Assembly: GCA_947044365.1 (NCBI GenBank)
Contig: OX345653.1
Span: 1,461,001 to 1,525,000, forward strand
From: Petrosia ficiformis
Lineage: Eukaryota; Porifera; Demospongiae; Haplosclerida; Petrosiidae
Direction: 5' to 3'
DNA length: 64,000 nucleotides
Part shown: piece after piece, positions 23,301 through 34,000 of the stretch
Layout: every line of letters begins with the position of its first letter
How positions within the stretch are numbered: the first letter of the stretch is position 1
Notes under the pieces: model-generated
Database searches by the model: none
Seen by the model: only the letters and a program-made list of their open reading frames with translations
Told to the model about the DNA's origin: nothing
Made by a program: the position numbers and the translations under genes

Positions 23301-25523
23301 TTGGAATGCTTTTTACCTGCACCATTTTCATATACAGTGAAACCCCTCTATTGAGGACACCCTGAAATGAGGAGACCCCTGTATTAAGGACACTTACAAA
23401 TGTCCCTAACTGTACTTTATGATATAAATTCACCCCTATAATGAGGACACCCCAGTAATCAGGACACTTATATTTGTCCCAATGCTGTCTGCAATAGAGG
23501 GGTTCCACTGTAATCCTCTTTCCTGTTCTTTTTTTTGTATGTCAAACTTCAATCCATTGCTTCATTATTGAGTTACAGTATAATCATGTATTAACCTTAT
23601 GACATTAAACTATACACTGTATTACATATAAAGTCATCACATCCTAATTTTGAGGTCATTGTGAATGTGAACAGACATTTAAATAGCTAGTTAGTATATA
23701 TAATTGGACATACATAACCACATTCAAAGTTTGAAAGCATACTTGTATACATCACACACACACACACCTCAACCAGCTGGTCATTCCATCCTCCATGTCC
23801 CTCTTGCATAGCTTTAAACAATTCTACATCAAGCTGAACTCGTACCAAATCTCCAGAATGAATATCAGGTTTTGAGTCAACAGGACTCTCTTCAATAGCT
23901 TTACCAAGAATTGGAAGATGATCAGGAAAATATAACCATCCATCTCCTGGTTTAATAACCTTGAGATCAATCTATTGGATAGGTAAGAATGATAAATGGA
24001 TGAATTTCAATGAATGGACGATGAAAGGGGTACACGTACAGTCATGAATAGGTGATAATGGATGAATGGATAGATACAATGTACAGAAAAATGGATGGGT
24101 GGATGGATAGATGAATAAAGACCTTTCCCTTGTGTCCAACTCTATATACATTTCTTTTACTTGATTGCCCCCATTCAACTTCAGCAATACTTCGCTACAA
24201 GTAAAGACAGATAAACAGACACTCCTCATTACTGAGACAGATGACTCACAAAGGTATCCTTTTCCCATCCTTTTATTTCAGCCAATCTTCCAATACTACC
24301 TTCTCCACCTAAAATATTAATAAATATTAATATTTATTGGAATAAAGAGAGAGGGATAAATCAAAAAATATCTGGACCAGCTGGGGATTTGAACCCAGGA
24401 CCTTCTGATTGCTAGTCAGATGCTCTATCATCTGAGCTACTGGAGCCAGATTGAGGAAGAGCATTTTATAGACAATGTCTACTATTTGGGTACAGGTAAA
24501 TTCCAGATTTGTGTCTTTTGCTTTATTCTACATTTCAACCTGTTTATTTAGATTATTAACAACAATTAAGAATATGAACCCTAAACATTGAATATACCAC
24601 ATTACTAAATATAAATTTCTTTAATAATTTGTATCTTCTCCTAAACACATTTTAAATGTTTTCATGTTAAGCTGGGTATACATGTATTACTGCTTTGTGG
24701 ATACAGACCACTATGATTATAAACCAATCAATTATATTTCTTAGTTCTTACTCTAATTCTACATTAATGACTATTACAACAGAATCCCTCTCTTCACACC
24801 CTTCCTGATTAGATGGATATCCTCATTTCATATGTTAGAGACACTTTGAAGTGTCCTCATTTCAGGCGGTTGGAGTATAGATGTTTGTATAACTCACCAT
24901 CTTGATCTCCCCATATCCAATCTTGTCCTCTCACTACTTCAGCATCTTTGAATAGGCCCTTAGCAAGTACTCTGGAGCTGGTACCTCGAGCTGGTAGTCG
25001 AACTCTGTGTATAATAGTAATATTATTATAATCACTCTTTGATAGGAATATTAAGGTACCCCATTCCCAAGAGGGCCTCAGGGAATATACCCCCAAAATC
25101 CCTAGAAGTAATGTGTTTCACACTGATAAACTGTTTCTACCTCTCCATCCAAAAACCTAAAAAATCCTCTATGAAACCTCGTTAAGAGCTTAGTGCCAGT
25201 TGAGTTCTATTGTCCTAAAAACAATAGTCATTAATTTAAAGTTCTTCTCTATATTTAGGGAGTTGCCACAAATTAGTTTCTAGCTTGTCTGTCTGTCTAT
25301 CAGTCTGTCTATCAGTCTGTATATCTGATACACTCTTTTGTTCATACCTGGGGGATTCTGGAGAATCTTGTCTTATGAATTCGTGTTGTAGATCATGTTT
25401 TCCACTCATGTAACAACTTGTACACAAATCAAAATCAAAACATTTGATACACTTCCATCTCATACCCTGAATCCCATTCTCACGACATGAGTCACAAATA
25501 ATATTGGAATGGTTAACAGCTAC

Positions 25524-25571
<48 letters not shown>

Positions 25572-26197
25572 CAGAGTGAGACATGGAGAGACACAGAGAA
25601 AGAGAGAGACAGACAGAGTGAGACATGGAGAGACACAGAGAAAAAGAGAGAGAGAGAGAGAGAGGCAGAAAGATGGCTACATATCACATGATTTATGCAT
25701 GTGAGGTGTTATCATACTATATAGGCCTGAGAGAATTAGAAACAACTAGGTTTGGGAATAGCATAATCCTACTGCCATAAAAGAGTCCAGTAATGACCTT
25801 TAATAACTCAGATGGTTAAGGTCTCAGGTTCAATCCCCAGTCAGATTCCAGGTTAAAGTCTCAGGTTCAATCCCCAGTCAGATTCCAGATTTTTCAGTTT
25901 TCCTTTGTTTCTAATTTTCTCATGCCTGCATATCATAAGAATTCTCTCCATGTACTCACCCACTGGTCCATTGTCATACAACATTAAGTCATATTTTCCT
26001 TCAATTCCACATCTATAATTACACCGGTTCCCATTGTCCCATTGGACTAGTACAGCTCGGGATGCTACAAGACCTTCTGAAGGAGTATCAGCTGTTCGTA
26101 CTTCAACAACAGTCCCTACATGACCATTCCCACCATCTTGATTACCCCACTTCCAGTCAGGTCCCCTCACCACCCTAATCCCTATCTTCACTTCCAT
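14480..26197 (-). CDS. MIB1: Mind bomb E3 ubiquitin ligase, complete
   Basis: Twenty-one exons (transcript order): 26197-25960, 25519-25348, 25004-24898, 24308-24250, 24194-24123, 23971-23768, 23195-22983, 21891-21756, 21701-21553, 21134-21027, 20966-20926, 20841-20682, 20043-19892, 19186-19060, 18754-18632, 18561-18475, 17654-17464, 16966-16633, 15678-15576, 15340-15272, 14685-14480. They join in phase to 3051 nt, 1016 aa (human MIB1 1006). Order: MIB/HERC2 domain ([16 protein letters not shown]), ZZ finger (CDSCRENG...WKCIKC), second MIB/HERC2 ([15 protein letters not shown]), two repeats ending GHGGW, ankyrin repeats (residues ~405-780), then three RINGs: CLLC...[10 protein letters not shown] near 860, CLMC...CKHMFCPAC near 905, CEIC...CGHQFC...CPICRK near 975, ending HRIMLFQ. 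Mind bomb ubiquitinates Delta/Jagged ligands so they can activate Notch. Three RINGs fit MIB1 rather than MIB2. Exon 14 uses a GTTAGT donor; the alternative GTGTTA would create a stop. Confidence 0.93.
14700..15245. repeat. GATGAATA/GATGGATG array with ~58-bp higher-order repeat
   Basis: Fills mind bomb intron 20. The segment ATGGAAGTATGGATACATTA with flanks recurs three times at 15070-15235 in register. Confidence 0.9.
15372..15546. mobile_element. MITE, TAGTGTTG family
   Basis: Starts TTAGTGTTGTTTTAGTTTGAC, ends TTAACTAAAACAACACTAAT. Lies in mind bomb intron 19. Confidence 0.75.
15690..16600. repeat. GGATGGAT satellite with higher-order units
   Basis: About 900 bp between RING1 and RING2 exons of mind bomb. 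Longer units such as GGATAGCTTGGTGAATGGAT and GGAAAGATGGAAGGTGGATG repeat every 100-140 bp. Confidence 0.95.
16975..17455. repeat. GAATGAATGGATGG / GTATAATGGGTGAGTGG array
   Basis: Minisatellite with units of about 50-60 bp, each holding TATAATGGGTGAGTGGATGA. It occupies all of mind bomb intron 17, reaching close to both flanking exons. The His-Pro-Ser-Ile ORFs here are shadows. Confidence 0.95.
17795..17864. repeat. (GT)n dinucleotide, ~70 bp
   Basis: Uninterrupted GT run in mind bomb intron 16, followed by GTACATGTATGTGTGTG. Confidence 0.98.
18800..19020. repeat. (GATA)n and GGATGGAT runs
   Basis: Intron 14 of mind bomb: a 70-bp AGATAGAT run, then mixed GGATAAAT/GATGGATGG up to near the exon-14 donor. 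Confidence 0.9.
19195..19612. repeat. GATGAATGAATGG array with 53-bp units
   Basis: GAATGAATGA runs followed by about five units of GGATTAAAGAATGGATGGATG spaced ~53 bp. Begins just upstream (sense) of mind bomb exon 14. Confidence 0.95.
19612..19700. mobile_element. 3' fragment of tRNA-like inverted-repeat element
   Basis: Carries GATTCCTGACTTTTTCAG followed by TTGTTTCTAATTCTCTCAT, as in the fuller copies at 25.7 and 54.8 kb. Confidence 0.6.
20044..20640. repeat. (GTAT)n array, ~600 bp, abutting a splice acceptor
   Basis: Nearly pure GTAT with TATATGTGTATATA interruptions. On the mind bomb sense strand it is (ATAC)n running directly into the acceptor ATACAG of exon 13 (exon starts 20043). 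Apparent ORFs in all frames are shadows. Confidence 0.98.
21180..21540. repeat. (CATC)n pyrimidine-rich array
   Basis: CATCCATCCACCCA-type repeat with a duplicated segment (CCGTTCGTCTGTCTGTCCAT at about 21207 and again at 21420). Fills mind bomb intron 9. Unlike most intron arrays of this gene it is G-rich on the sense strand. Confidence 0.95.
22362..22983. repeat. 50-bp tandem array of an exon-intron junction, 13 copies
   Basis: The unit ends of the minus strand read GATGACATGGCTTTA then GTAAGTGAGAGATACATTAA. The first copy in transcript order (ending 22983) is the real end of mind bomb exon 7 with its donor. Twelve further copies of the last ~30 coding bases and donor follow in the intron, starting at 22381, 22431 and so on every 50 bp. 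Confidence 0.97.
23259..23685. mobile_element. Nested MITEs in mind bomb intron 6
   Basis: The outer element is a CATTCACCATGACCTCA-family copy (left 23259, right end TTGAGGTCATTGTGAATG near 23670). It is split at CATTTTCATATA by a second element, 23336-23513, with ends CAGTGAAACCCCTCTATTG and CAATAGAGGGGTTCCACTG flanked by TA. A TA target duplication suggests a Tc1/mariner-type origin for the inner element. Confidence 0.8.
24366..24448 (-). tRNA. tRNA-like sequence (anticodon loop CTAGCAA), probable pseudogene
   Basis: On the minus strand: A box TAGCTCAGATGATAGAGCA with a good D-stem, anticodon stem TCTGA/TCAGA around CTAGCAA (anticodon AGC, Ala), B box GGGTTCAAATCCC, then a TTTTTT Pol III stop. 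The acceptor stem has two mismatches (5 of 7 pairs) and the T-loop has an extra base. So it is either a decayed tRNA gene or a tRNA-derived short element. It sits in sense orientation in mind bomb intron 3. Confidence 0.5.
25527..25665. repeat. (GA)n and GAGACATGGAGAGACACAGA duplication
   Basis: A ~45-bp GA run, then two copies of a ~50-bp unit containing GTGAGACATGGAGAGACAC. Just upstream (sense) of mind bomb exon 2. Confidence 0.95.
25723..25927 (+). mobile_element. tRNA-derived element with terminal inverted repeats
   Basis: Left end GGCCTGAGAGAATTAGAAAC, right end TTGTTTCTAATTTTCTCATG; these are inverted copies. Inside are an A-box-like AACTCAGATGGTTAAG and two direct copies of TCTCAGGTTCAATCCCCAG (B box GGTTCAATCCC). 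A related copy is at 54786-54946. Lies in mind bomb intron 1. Confidence 0.7.
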
Positions 26198-26438
26198 GGC
26201 TGGGTGCTGGAAGTTCCAGACCTCACTACTTTATGTTTAATAATTCCAACTCCTCAATTGATGTCTCTGATCACAGAAATAGGAAGATCAAACAAACCAG
26301 AAGTCCCAGGACACATTAATTTAGCAGTTGGGGGTGGGGGGAACTTACAAGGGATTTCCCCCTAGTTATGATGTAAATTTAACGAGCCCCACCTTTTACG
26401 AAAGCAGTAAACAAGGGGTGGAGCTGATACAAGATATT
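26198..26438. promoter_or_regulatory. Divergent promoter, mind bomb / coiled-coil gene
   Basis: 241 bp between two start codons facing apart. It holds a G-rich run (TTGGGGGTGGGGGGAAC) near 26328-26343 and no clear TATA box. Confidence 0.6.
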
Positions 26439-27258
26439 ATGGATGGAGACAGAGCAATGCAGTTGAGAGTGCCAGCTACAAGGTAATAATAATTGCATAC
26501 GATTTAAACAATGTTTTATATAAGCTTATAATAATCATTATTTATACTGCAGGCCACCTTTGAATATAAAATCAAGTAGTCCTTCAGAAACGGTAATCAT
26601 AAAAAAAACAAACTAGTATATATATATATATATATATATATAATGCATTTGTATCATGGCTTGTAAACTCGTGAACAGGTCATTTGTTGAGCTAAAGTCT
26701 GTTTACATTCACGATGACCTCAACATTAGGATGTAATGACTTTATATGTACTATAGTATAATTATAGTTTAATGTTATAAGGTATTGATTATACTATAAC
26801 TCAATAATGAAGCAATGGATTGATACACAAAAAAGAACGGGAAGGATAATTATATGAAAATGATGCAAGAAAAAAGATTATTGGTAATTTTAAACCAAAT
26901 CTATGAACAATTTTCTGAGATTATTGTGAATGTGAATAATGACCTTTAAGAAATATGAATGATATAGTAAGTAAGAGTTATGTGAAGAAAAGTTTGAGAT
27001 TTTGACTAAATCATACGTGATCCAAAATACAAATTATTACTCCGGAATTTAAAATGGGATGTTTATTCAAACAGGTAGTACAAGATATGATAGAAGAGTT
27101 AAAGGCTGCCAAAACATCTGCTGAGCTGAAAAAGAATTGCCAGATATTATCTCAACATGTTAGTCATGAGATGAAATGTGGGAAAAACAGAATATCTGAT
27201 CAAATTAATTTCCTGAGGAAAGAGAGAGAACTGGCATTGAAACAGGTATGTATGTAAG

Positions 27259-27292
<34 letters not shown>

Positions 27293-29559
27293 TGTATGTA
27301 TGTATGTATGTATGTATGTATGTATGTATGTATGTATGTATGTATGTATGTATGTATGTATGTATGTATGTATGTATGTATGTATGTATGTATGTATGTA
27401 TGTATAATTATAACACTTTGCTCTTACAACCTAATGTATTCACTTAGCAAACACAAAGAGAAGCAGAGTTGAAGAGATTGAAACGTCAATTGGAAGTGAT
27501 TCAGACAGAATACAAACTGGTTGATAAAGCAAGAGTGAAAACACTCCAGGTAGAGAGACACTTATACAGGCAAAAACATTATATCTAAAATAGCACTACA
27601 TATACATACATGCATACATAATATGCGTACATACATACATACATACATACATACATACATACATACATACATACATACAGACATACATACATACACACTC
27701 ATTGACTATTCATTTTGAAATTAAGACCATGGAATTATGATAAACTTGCATGATTACTTCAATTTGAATAATACTATATGTATGTATGTAATTGCATAGT
27801 CATAATTTAAAAATATGTAAGTAACTATGTATGTATGTATGTATGCATGCATGTATGTATGTATGTATGTATGTATGTATGTATGTATGTATGTACATAT
27901 GTATATATGTATGTATGCGTTACGGTTTTGACACATTTCTGAGTATTGGGTAGTATCACATTAACAACAATCATATATGTATAATTGTATATACATACGT
28001 GATTATATCTAAATCATACGTATGTACATGTACTCTAGTCTCAATTACAAGCAGCTATCACAGATAGAGATGTTTGGAAAGATAAAGCAGAAAGACTTGA
28101 TGAAATGTGTGAAACATTACAACTAGTTACCACGTGAGTGTGAACCTACAGTGAAACTCTATTCAGCACACCCTGAAATTACATCAGGACACTTATATTT
28201 GTTCCAAGGGTGTATGGAATGGAGGGATTCAACTGTATGGCATTTAAAGAACATTGTTTAATTCTTAAATTTTATTTTATATATTGTAATAACAGATTAC
28301 AGCGCTCTATGTCAAAGGAGAGTGAGATACAGAAAGAGTATGGCTCTAAATTAATAAACCTTCAAAGTTCATTAGATGAACAAAAAGAAAAAGAGAAACT
28401 ATTGAATCTAAAACTTGAACAGGTAAAAGATTACTTGAACTTACTTAATTAGGTTTTAACATTAATGGAATGACTCATCTATGTCCATCTAATATGCAAG
28501 GGAGGAGACAGCTATGTAAAAATGGGGGGGGGGGGGGCTGAAGACTGTTAGCAGGTACATGCAAGGATGCGTAGGCATTGTTCCATGCTCTGCCTTAGAG
28601 GGGTCTCAGGGCATGCTCCTCCAGGAAAATTAGAGTAAAGTATATATATAGTAATATTATTATGTGTAGTACACTATAGGTATTTAGCTACTAAAGTGGG
28701 GGGGGGGGGAGGCTCAGCATCCTGTCTTCTCCTCCCCTGATATGTAGTATGGTCTCATACAGGGAGGAGAGGGGGATTAGACCAAGAATTTCTCTCCCCT
28801 TCCCTTCCCTTCCCTCACTGCAATGTGTTCAATTATCCAAACTCATTGAATTAAAGTACAATCTCGGATCTTGATTTCAAAAATATTTCCCCTTGGGAAT
28901 GCCCTACAACAATATAGCTAATATTATCTCTTCATATACCAAAGCTCTTTACCCTACAAGAACATGTGGTATGGAAGGAAATTGCTCAGGTTGTATAAAG
29001 AGTAGACAAAACAAGAAGTAGTATAATTATATACAATTATATACTATCCTATAATGTTGTATTTTAGACTATTCAGGAATGTAATACAGCAATTGAAGAA
29101 AGGAACTTATTAGTACACGAATTATTACAGGAAAGAGGAAGATCAGATAGGTATTTACACACATTTCGAAACAGCTGTAGATACAGTAATACATATCTTA
29201 AGTCTAATCCCTCTACAGAGGACTAGTGGAAGTAAATTACATAATTATACACATTTCTAGAAACAGATAGTAATGCATATCCTAAGTCTATCCACTTAAT
29301 CCCTCTGCATATTTAGAGGAGGGACTAAATATGCTTAATATAGTAATATGCATGTTATCATCCCCAATACCAAGACAAATGCTTTAGACTGATTGTGCAT
29401 CCTTCAGTGGAAGATCACTGCTAGCTAGAGAGTCTCTCTTCTGATTGCTATTATCTTGATTTAATTCTCTATAGCTTAGAAGAGCTAGTTGAAGTTTTGA
29501 AGAAACGATTGATACTGAGTGACAATGACACTTCGCTATATACTGTGAATAATACTTAA
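26439..29559 (+). CDS. Coiled-coil protein, 248 aa
   Basis: Eight exons: 26439-26482, 26553-26592, 27075-27245, 27448-27549, 28039-28133, 28296-28422, 29068-29150, 29475-29559, in phase (747 nt, 248 aa). After a short N-terminus (MDGDRAMQLRVPATR) the protein is almost entirely heptad-like and highly charged: VVQDMIEELKAAK, REAELKRLKRQLEVIQ, DEQKEKEKLLNLKLEQ, LEELVEVLKKRL. It has no signal peptide or membrane span. I cannot assign a family; a centrosomal, ciliary or trafficking coiled-coil protein is possible but not shown. AATAAA at about 29605 fits a poly(A) signal. Its first exon is head to head with mind bomb. The donor of exon 3 is the first unit of a long GTAT array. Confidence 0.8.
26694..26950. 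mobile_element. MITE, CATTCACCATGACCTCA family, reversed
   Basis: Reads ACATTCACGATGACCTCA at the left and GAGATTATTGTGAATGTG at the right, with the internal block inverted relative to the other copies. Intron 2 of the coiled-coil gene. A (TA)n run lies at 26618-26642. Confidence 0.75.
27246..27403. repeat. (GTAT)n array starting at a splice donor
   Basis: Begins with the donor of coiled-coil exon 3 (AAACAG then GTATGTATGTAAG) and runs ~155 bp to near the next exon. Further CATA/GTAT runs lie at 27600-27695 and 27778-27918 in the next intron. Confidence 0.97.
28146..28240. mobile_element. Short MITE, CAGTGAAAC family
   Basis: Left ACAGTGAAACTCTATTCAG, right GGAGGGATTCAACTGTA, with ACCCTGAAAT and GGACACTTATATTTG shared with the nested element at 23.3 kb. 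Confidence 0.6.
28520..29060. other. Intron 6 of coiled-coil gene with G runs
   Basis: Contains G runs of 13 (about 28526-28538) and 11 (about 28699-28709) and pyrimidine stretches (CCCTTCCCTTCCC). No exon is needed here for frame. Confidence 0.6.
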
Positions 29560-30576
29560 TTATTGTATAAGTTTATTAACATGTATACATCTTTATGAAT
29601 TACAATAATAAAAATACTTTCAACTAATATGAAAGAACATGTAGGGATATCAAAACCGAAAAAGTACACAAACAAGATTGAGATGGTATGTATGTAGTAC
29701 TATGTACATATGTGAAAATTTATCACTATTAATCACTACAGTTCACCATCATCTCATGATCATTATATCACAGTCATCTCATGTTTTGTATACAAACTGT
29801 AGATTTTCACATTCGGGGCTAGTGATTATGCTTTCCATTTTTTTGTGTTGTATGCTAAACTTTTTGATTCAATCAAATACAACACTATCACCATTATCAC
29901 ATCATCATCCAACCACCATTAATCATCACCATCACAAACATCACCATTATCACCACCCATGACCACCATCACAAACCCCCCCCCAGCCCTATATTTCATA
30001 TTTGGAACATGAGACAGTAATGTTTGGTGTGTTATTGTATTCTTTCTGTACACACAGAAGGAATACAATAACACAGCAAACATTACTGTATTCTCAGGTG
30101 TGTTAGTTTTGGCATATGTTTCAATTGTTTTCATATGTACAGTGTAAACATCTATTTATTATGTGAGAAGAACCAGATCCCTCGTTGTAACAAATAAAAC
30201 AGCTTCGTACATGAATCTCTTTATGTCACATTCAGGCTTACCATTAGAATAAACCAGTTGTAAGCTGCTTACCTACGTAATATATGGTTAGTATATGGAG
30301 TGGTTAGTTTAATCTTGTTGCTAAGGTACGTATGTAGTGTACATTATTCCCTTACATGCTCTCACCTGACATAGAGAATAGACACTATAAATAAGGATGA
30401 AAAAGGAAAGTGAAAAATGCTGGTAGTCACTGGGAATCGAACTAACTTACATACCGGTAGTTTGTAGACTCTTTGATAATGTTATCAATAATATCATCTC
30501 AACTTCAACTAATGTATAGCTGATATATACGTATATACATATACGTATATACTATACATATACGTGACGTATATAC

Positions 30577-30610
<34 letters not shown>

Positions 30611-31069
30611 GTATGATGGTGACATCATCCGTTTGATGTGGTGAGTTCTATATATTGTATATATATATAAACCTTCAATGTGCACACTATGCAGGAGATG
30701 TCACTATAGTATGCTAATAGTCCTGTATACTGAATATAGGACCCTTGTTTTGTGTCCTCGGATGTGATATAGCCCTCACAGGCTCAGGCTATATCACATC
30801 CTCGGACACAAACTCAGGTCCTATATTTTGTATACAGAACCTATAAGCAAACTATATAATATCATAATTTCACAATCAGCCAATAATTTGTGTACATTTG
30901 GATACATAAAATTTACGTCAAGTTAATTAACAGTTCTATTGCACAAATATTCATAACCTATGTCCAATGACTGTCAGCAATCACGCCCCCAATTTGCTGC
31001 TCATCCAGATAAAAGGGAGGTTGTTCACGGCTCACTGCACACCATTGTTTGCGAGCATTCCTGTATCTA
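29560..31069. other. Intergenic region
   Basis: Holds a fragment of the CCACTTCC-hairpin family (about 29620-29690), CATCAC-rich sequence at 29880-29960, a B-box-like GTTCGATTCCC on the minus strand at 30420-30455, a TA-rich tract at 30530-30610 and a long hairpin at 30722-30838. No gene is seen. The upstream promoter of the Frizzled-like gene should lie near its right end; TAAAAGGGAGG at about 31012 is close to the start. Confidence 0.5.
30722..30838. mobile_element. Near-perfect hairpin element
   Basis: Arms CCTGTATACTGAATATAGGA and its complement, with GTGTCCTCGGATGTGATATA paired to TATATCACATCCTCGGACAC. The loop is only about 10 bp. Confidence 0.85.
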
Positions 31070-34000
31070 ATGGATCAAGTCACTGACGAGAGCACACTGT
31101 CACTGGACAGCACTACCCGTGATTTTGATGGAGAAGATAAAAAAAGTGGAGACATAGAATTAGGCACAAACAGTGAAACTGATGCAGATTCTTTTTGGGA
31201 ACAGCAACCTCCCATAGCTGAAATCAAGGTAGATTCAAGTTATCTGGAGAACAAACCAACCTCAGAATCTTGTAAGAAGTTTCAGCATATTCTCTCTGTG
31301 GTAGTGGTTGTAATCAGCATTGCTGCAGTATGGGGAATGGTAGTTATACCACAACTCTGCTATTTCAGACTGGGAATCTGTCAGAACCCATCAACTACAG
31401 ATGTAAGTATTATTTAATACTAATAACAAAACCTGGGTAAAAATTATTCTATCTTGAAATTTAGTGTTGCTTGTGTGTGAGCATTTATAAATTATTTACA
31501 TTATGTCACCTTTGGTAATTAATGATCCACGATGCTATGGTAACTGAATTACAGTTCTCAACTATTCATTATTCCATTTCACAGTATTATTACAAATTTG
31601 CAGTAACATTGTATTTTATAAATATCACACCAGAAATATTGCAACTATTAGATTTGATAAGTACAGTTGTCGATTTCCACCCACACACACAGTACATAGT
31701 ACATACACACTGACACTAGTGTTGTTTTAGTATGTACTTTTAGTTATAGTTATAGTATACCTAGTTTATCACAATTTTAGTTATAGTTATAGTTAATAAT
31801 AAAACAATTTTGAACTTACTAAATGGGTTTTCATTTTAGTTAACTAACTGAAAGTGCCCATTATTGGCCACAATACACTTATAAAATAGTTAACTAAAAG
31901 TCACACTGACTTACTAAAAAGGGTTTTGTTAGTTAACCAAAACAACACTAACTGACACACCCAAACACAAAACAAGCACAAGCTCATACTAAACATAGAT
32001 GCATGCACACAAATGTATACATTATGGTAGTTGCTGGATGTTCTTGCAAGTGAATATACGCAGTTATTTTAAATTCAACAACTTGAATAATTAATACGTA
32101 TTCCATAATTATGTAAGATATGCTATACTTTAGTGTGATATTGTGATACTATCATGTGATATTGTGATACTGTCGTGATATTGTGTGATACTGTGTGTGT
32201 GATATTGAAATACTGAAATATTTGCTTTGGAGATATTGTTTGTACATGTGTGTGCATGCGTGCATGTGTTTATGATAGTTATATGCTTATATTATAATTA
32301 AAAAAAACATTTTCAATAAAAATGAAAGAAGATTTGAGGATCGATGTCAAAACATGCAAACAAGGTTGGGATGGTACTAACACAGGAGGTGAACGTAAGA
32401 CCCAAAATTAAACAAACCACTTCCAAATAACCCTAATAAGTACAGCTCTTTGTCTTTTTCTTTATAGCAGTGTAGGTACTTATGTAGGGTTTTATGGAAG
32501 TGGTTTGTTTACTCCGTACACATGGCTTCCTATCTAAGGTAATGCTTCACCAATTAACCAATTATAAACTAAAGTGTGTTGCTTATTAATTCATGTTGGT
32601 ATAGGAACATGTAAGGTTTCAGGAACTCATCATTAGTTTGTTTGTTTTGGACTGGGTGTTCAAATACAACACCCATCAGAAACAACAAAGTGATGATAGT
32701 TATTGTTATCATTATATATGTGTATATGTGTGTATCATGTATGTATGTATGTATGTATGTATGTATGTATGTGTGTATGTATGTATGTATATATGTCTAT
32801 ATGATAATTATGTATGTATAATTATATGTATGTATGTTTGCATGTGTGTGGCAGACTAATACAATCATTGTTTGCTTGTAAGGCAAACATTAATCCCAAT
32901 CCTCTTGTTTTCCAGACCTCAAGAATATTACAATGAATTTATTTTCAATTGATCAATCTACAACATTCCTACATTCCATCTTTACCACAAAGAATGAATA
33001 TAATTAATTCAACCATAAATAACAAAAACAATACATAACAAGTCTGTACATTTCCTAAGTGATGAAATTACTATATTAACTAGAATAGACTCCTCACCTC
33101 CTTCATAACAATTTTCTGCTAGACCATTAGTCAATAGTGAATTAATCTAATAACCAACTGCAATACAAATTGTCATTTATGAATAACATTGATGTATTGT
33201 TTACTTGTTGTCATTGGTTACAGTTGCCTTGAAGGTATATCAAATTTTAAAAAGACAAATAAATAATTCATGAACATGTTGATGAAGATGTGTTAAATGT
33301 AATCTTAAGATATATGATCTGGTATATGTATCTCAGAAGTGTTTAACCTCTTCTCTCTGTCTCTCTGTCTCTCTCTGTCTCTCTGTCTCTCTCTGTCTCT
33401 GTTTCTCTCTGTGTCTCTCTCTGTCTCTCTCTACAGAATACAGAAGTGATTGATTTGGTAAGTGTTGTTACAGATGACGTAAGAGTTTTCAATGTATCTC
33501 ACTGTTTTAATATCCAAATACCTCCTTGATGGATTGAATGAATGAACAGAGCTTATTTTAAGTTTCCAGATAGATAGATGTATGATGGACAATTGGATTG
33601 ATTAATGGAATAGAGGAATGGATCGGTTGTTAAGTGGATGGATATGTAAATGGATGGAGAACATAGATAATTAGATAGATAGTAATTGGATAGATGTATA
33701 ATCATATGATCAGGCAAAGAGATGAATAACATGATAGATGGATAGACGAATAGATAGATGGACGGATGGATGGATGGATGGATGCATGGATGGATGGATG
33801 GATGGTTAATGGATAATAAATAGATAGATGGAGTAATTGTAGGATTGATGATTAAATAAGTGGTTATATAATCAGAATGATGGATGGATGAATTTGGTAA
33901 TTGGACTATTGGATAAAGTTGAATGATGTGACAGTGGATGAGTTGTTGAACAGATGGTTCCTAATAACTATTTATAATTGTAAATCAAATTGTGTCATTA

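Noticed and set aside
30420..30460. tRNA gene on the minus strand
   Set aside because: Only a B box (GTTCGATTCCC) and T run are present; no D-arm or anticodon arm can be folded.
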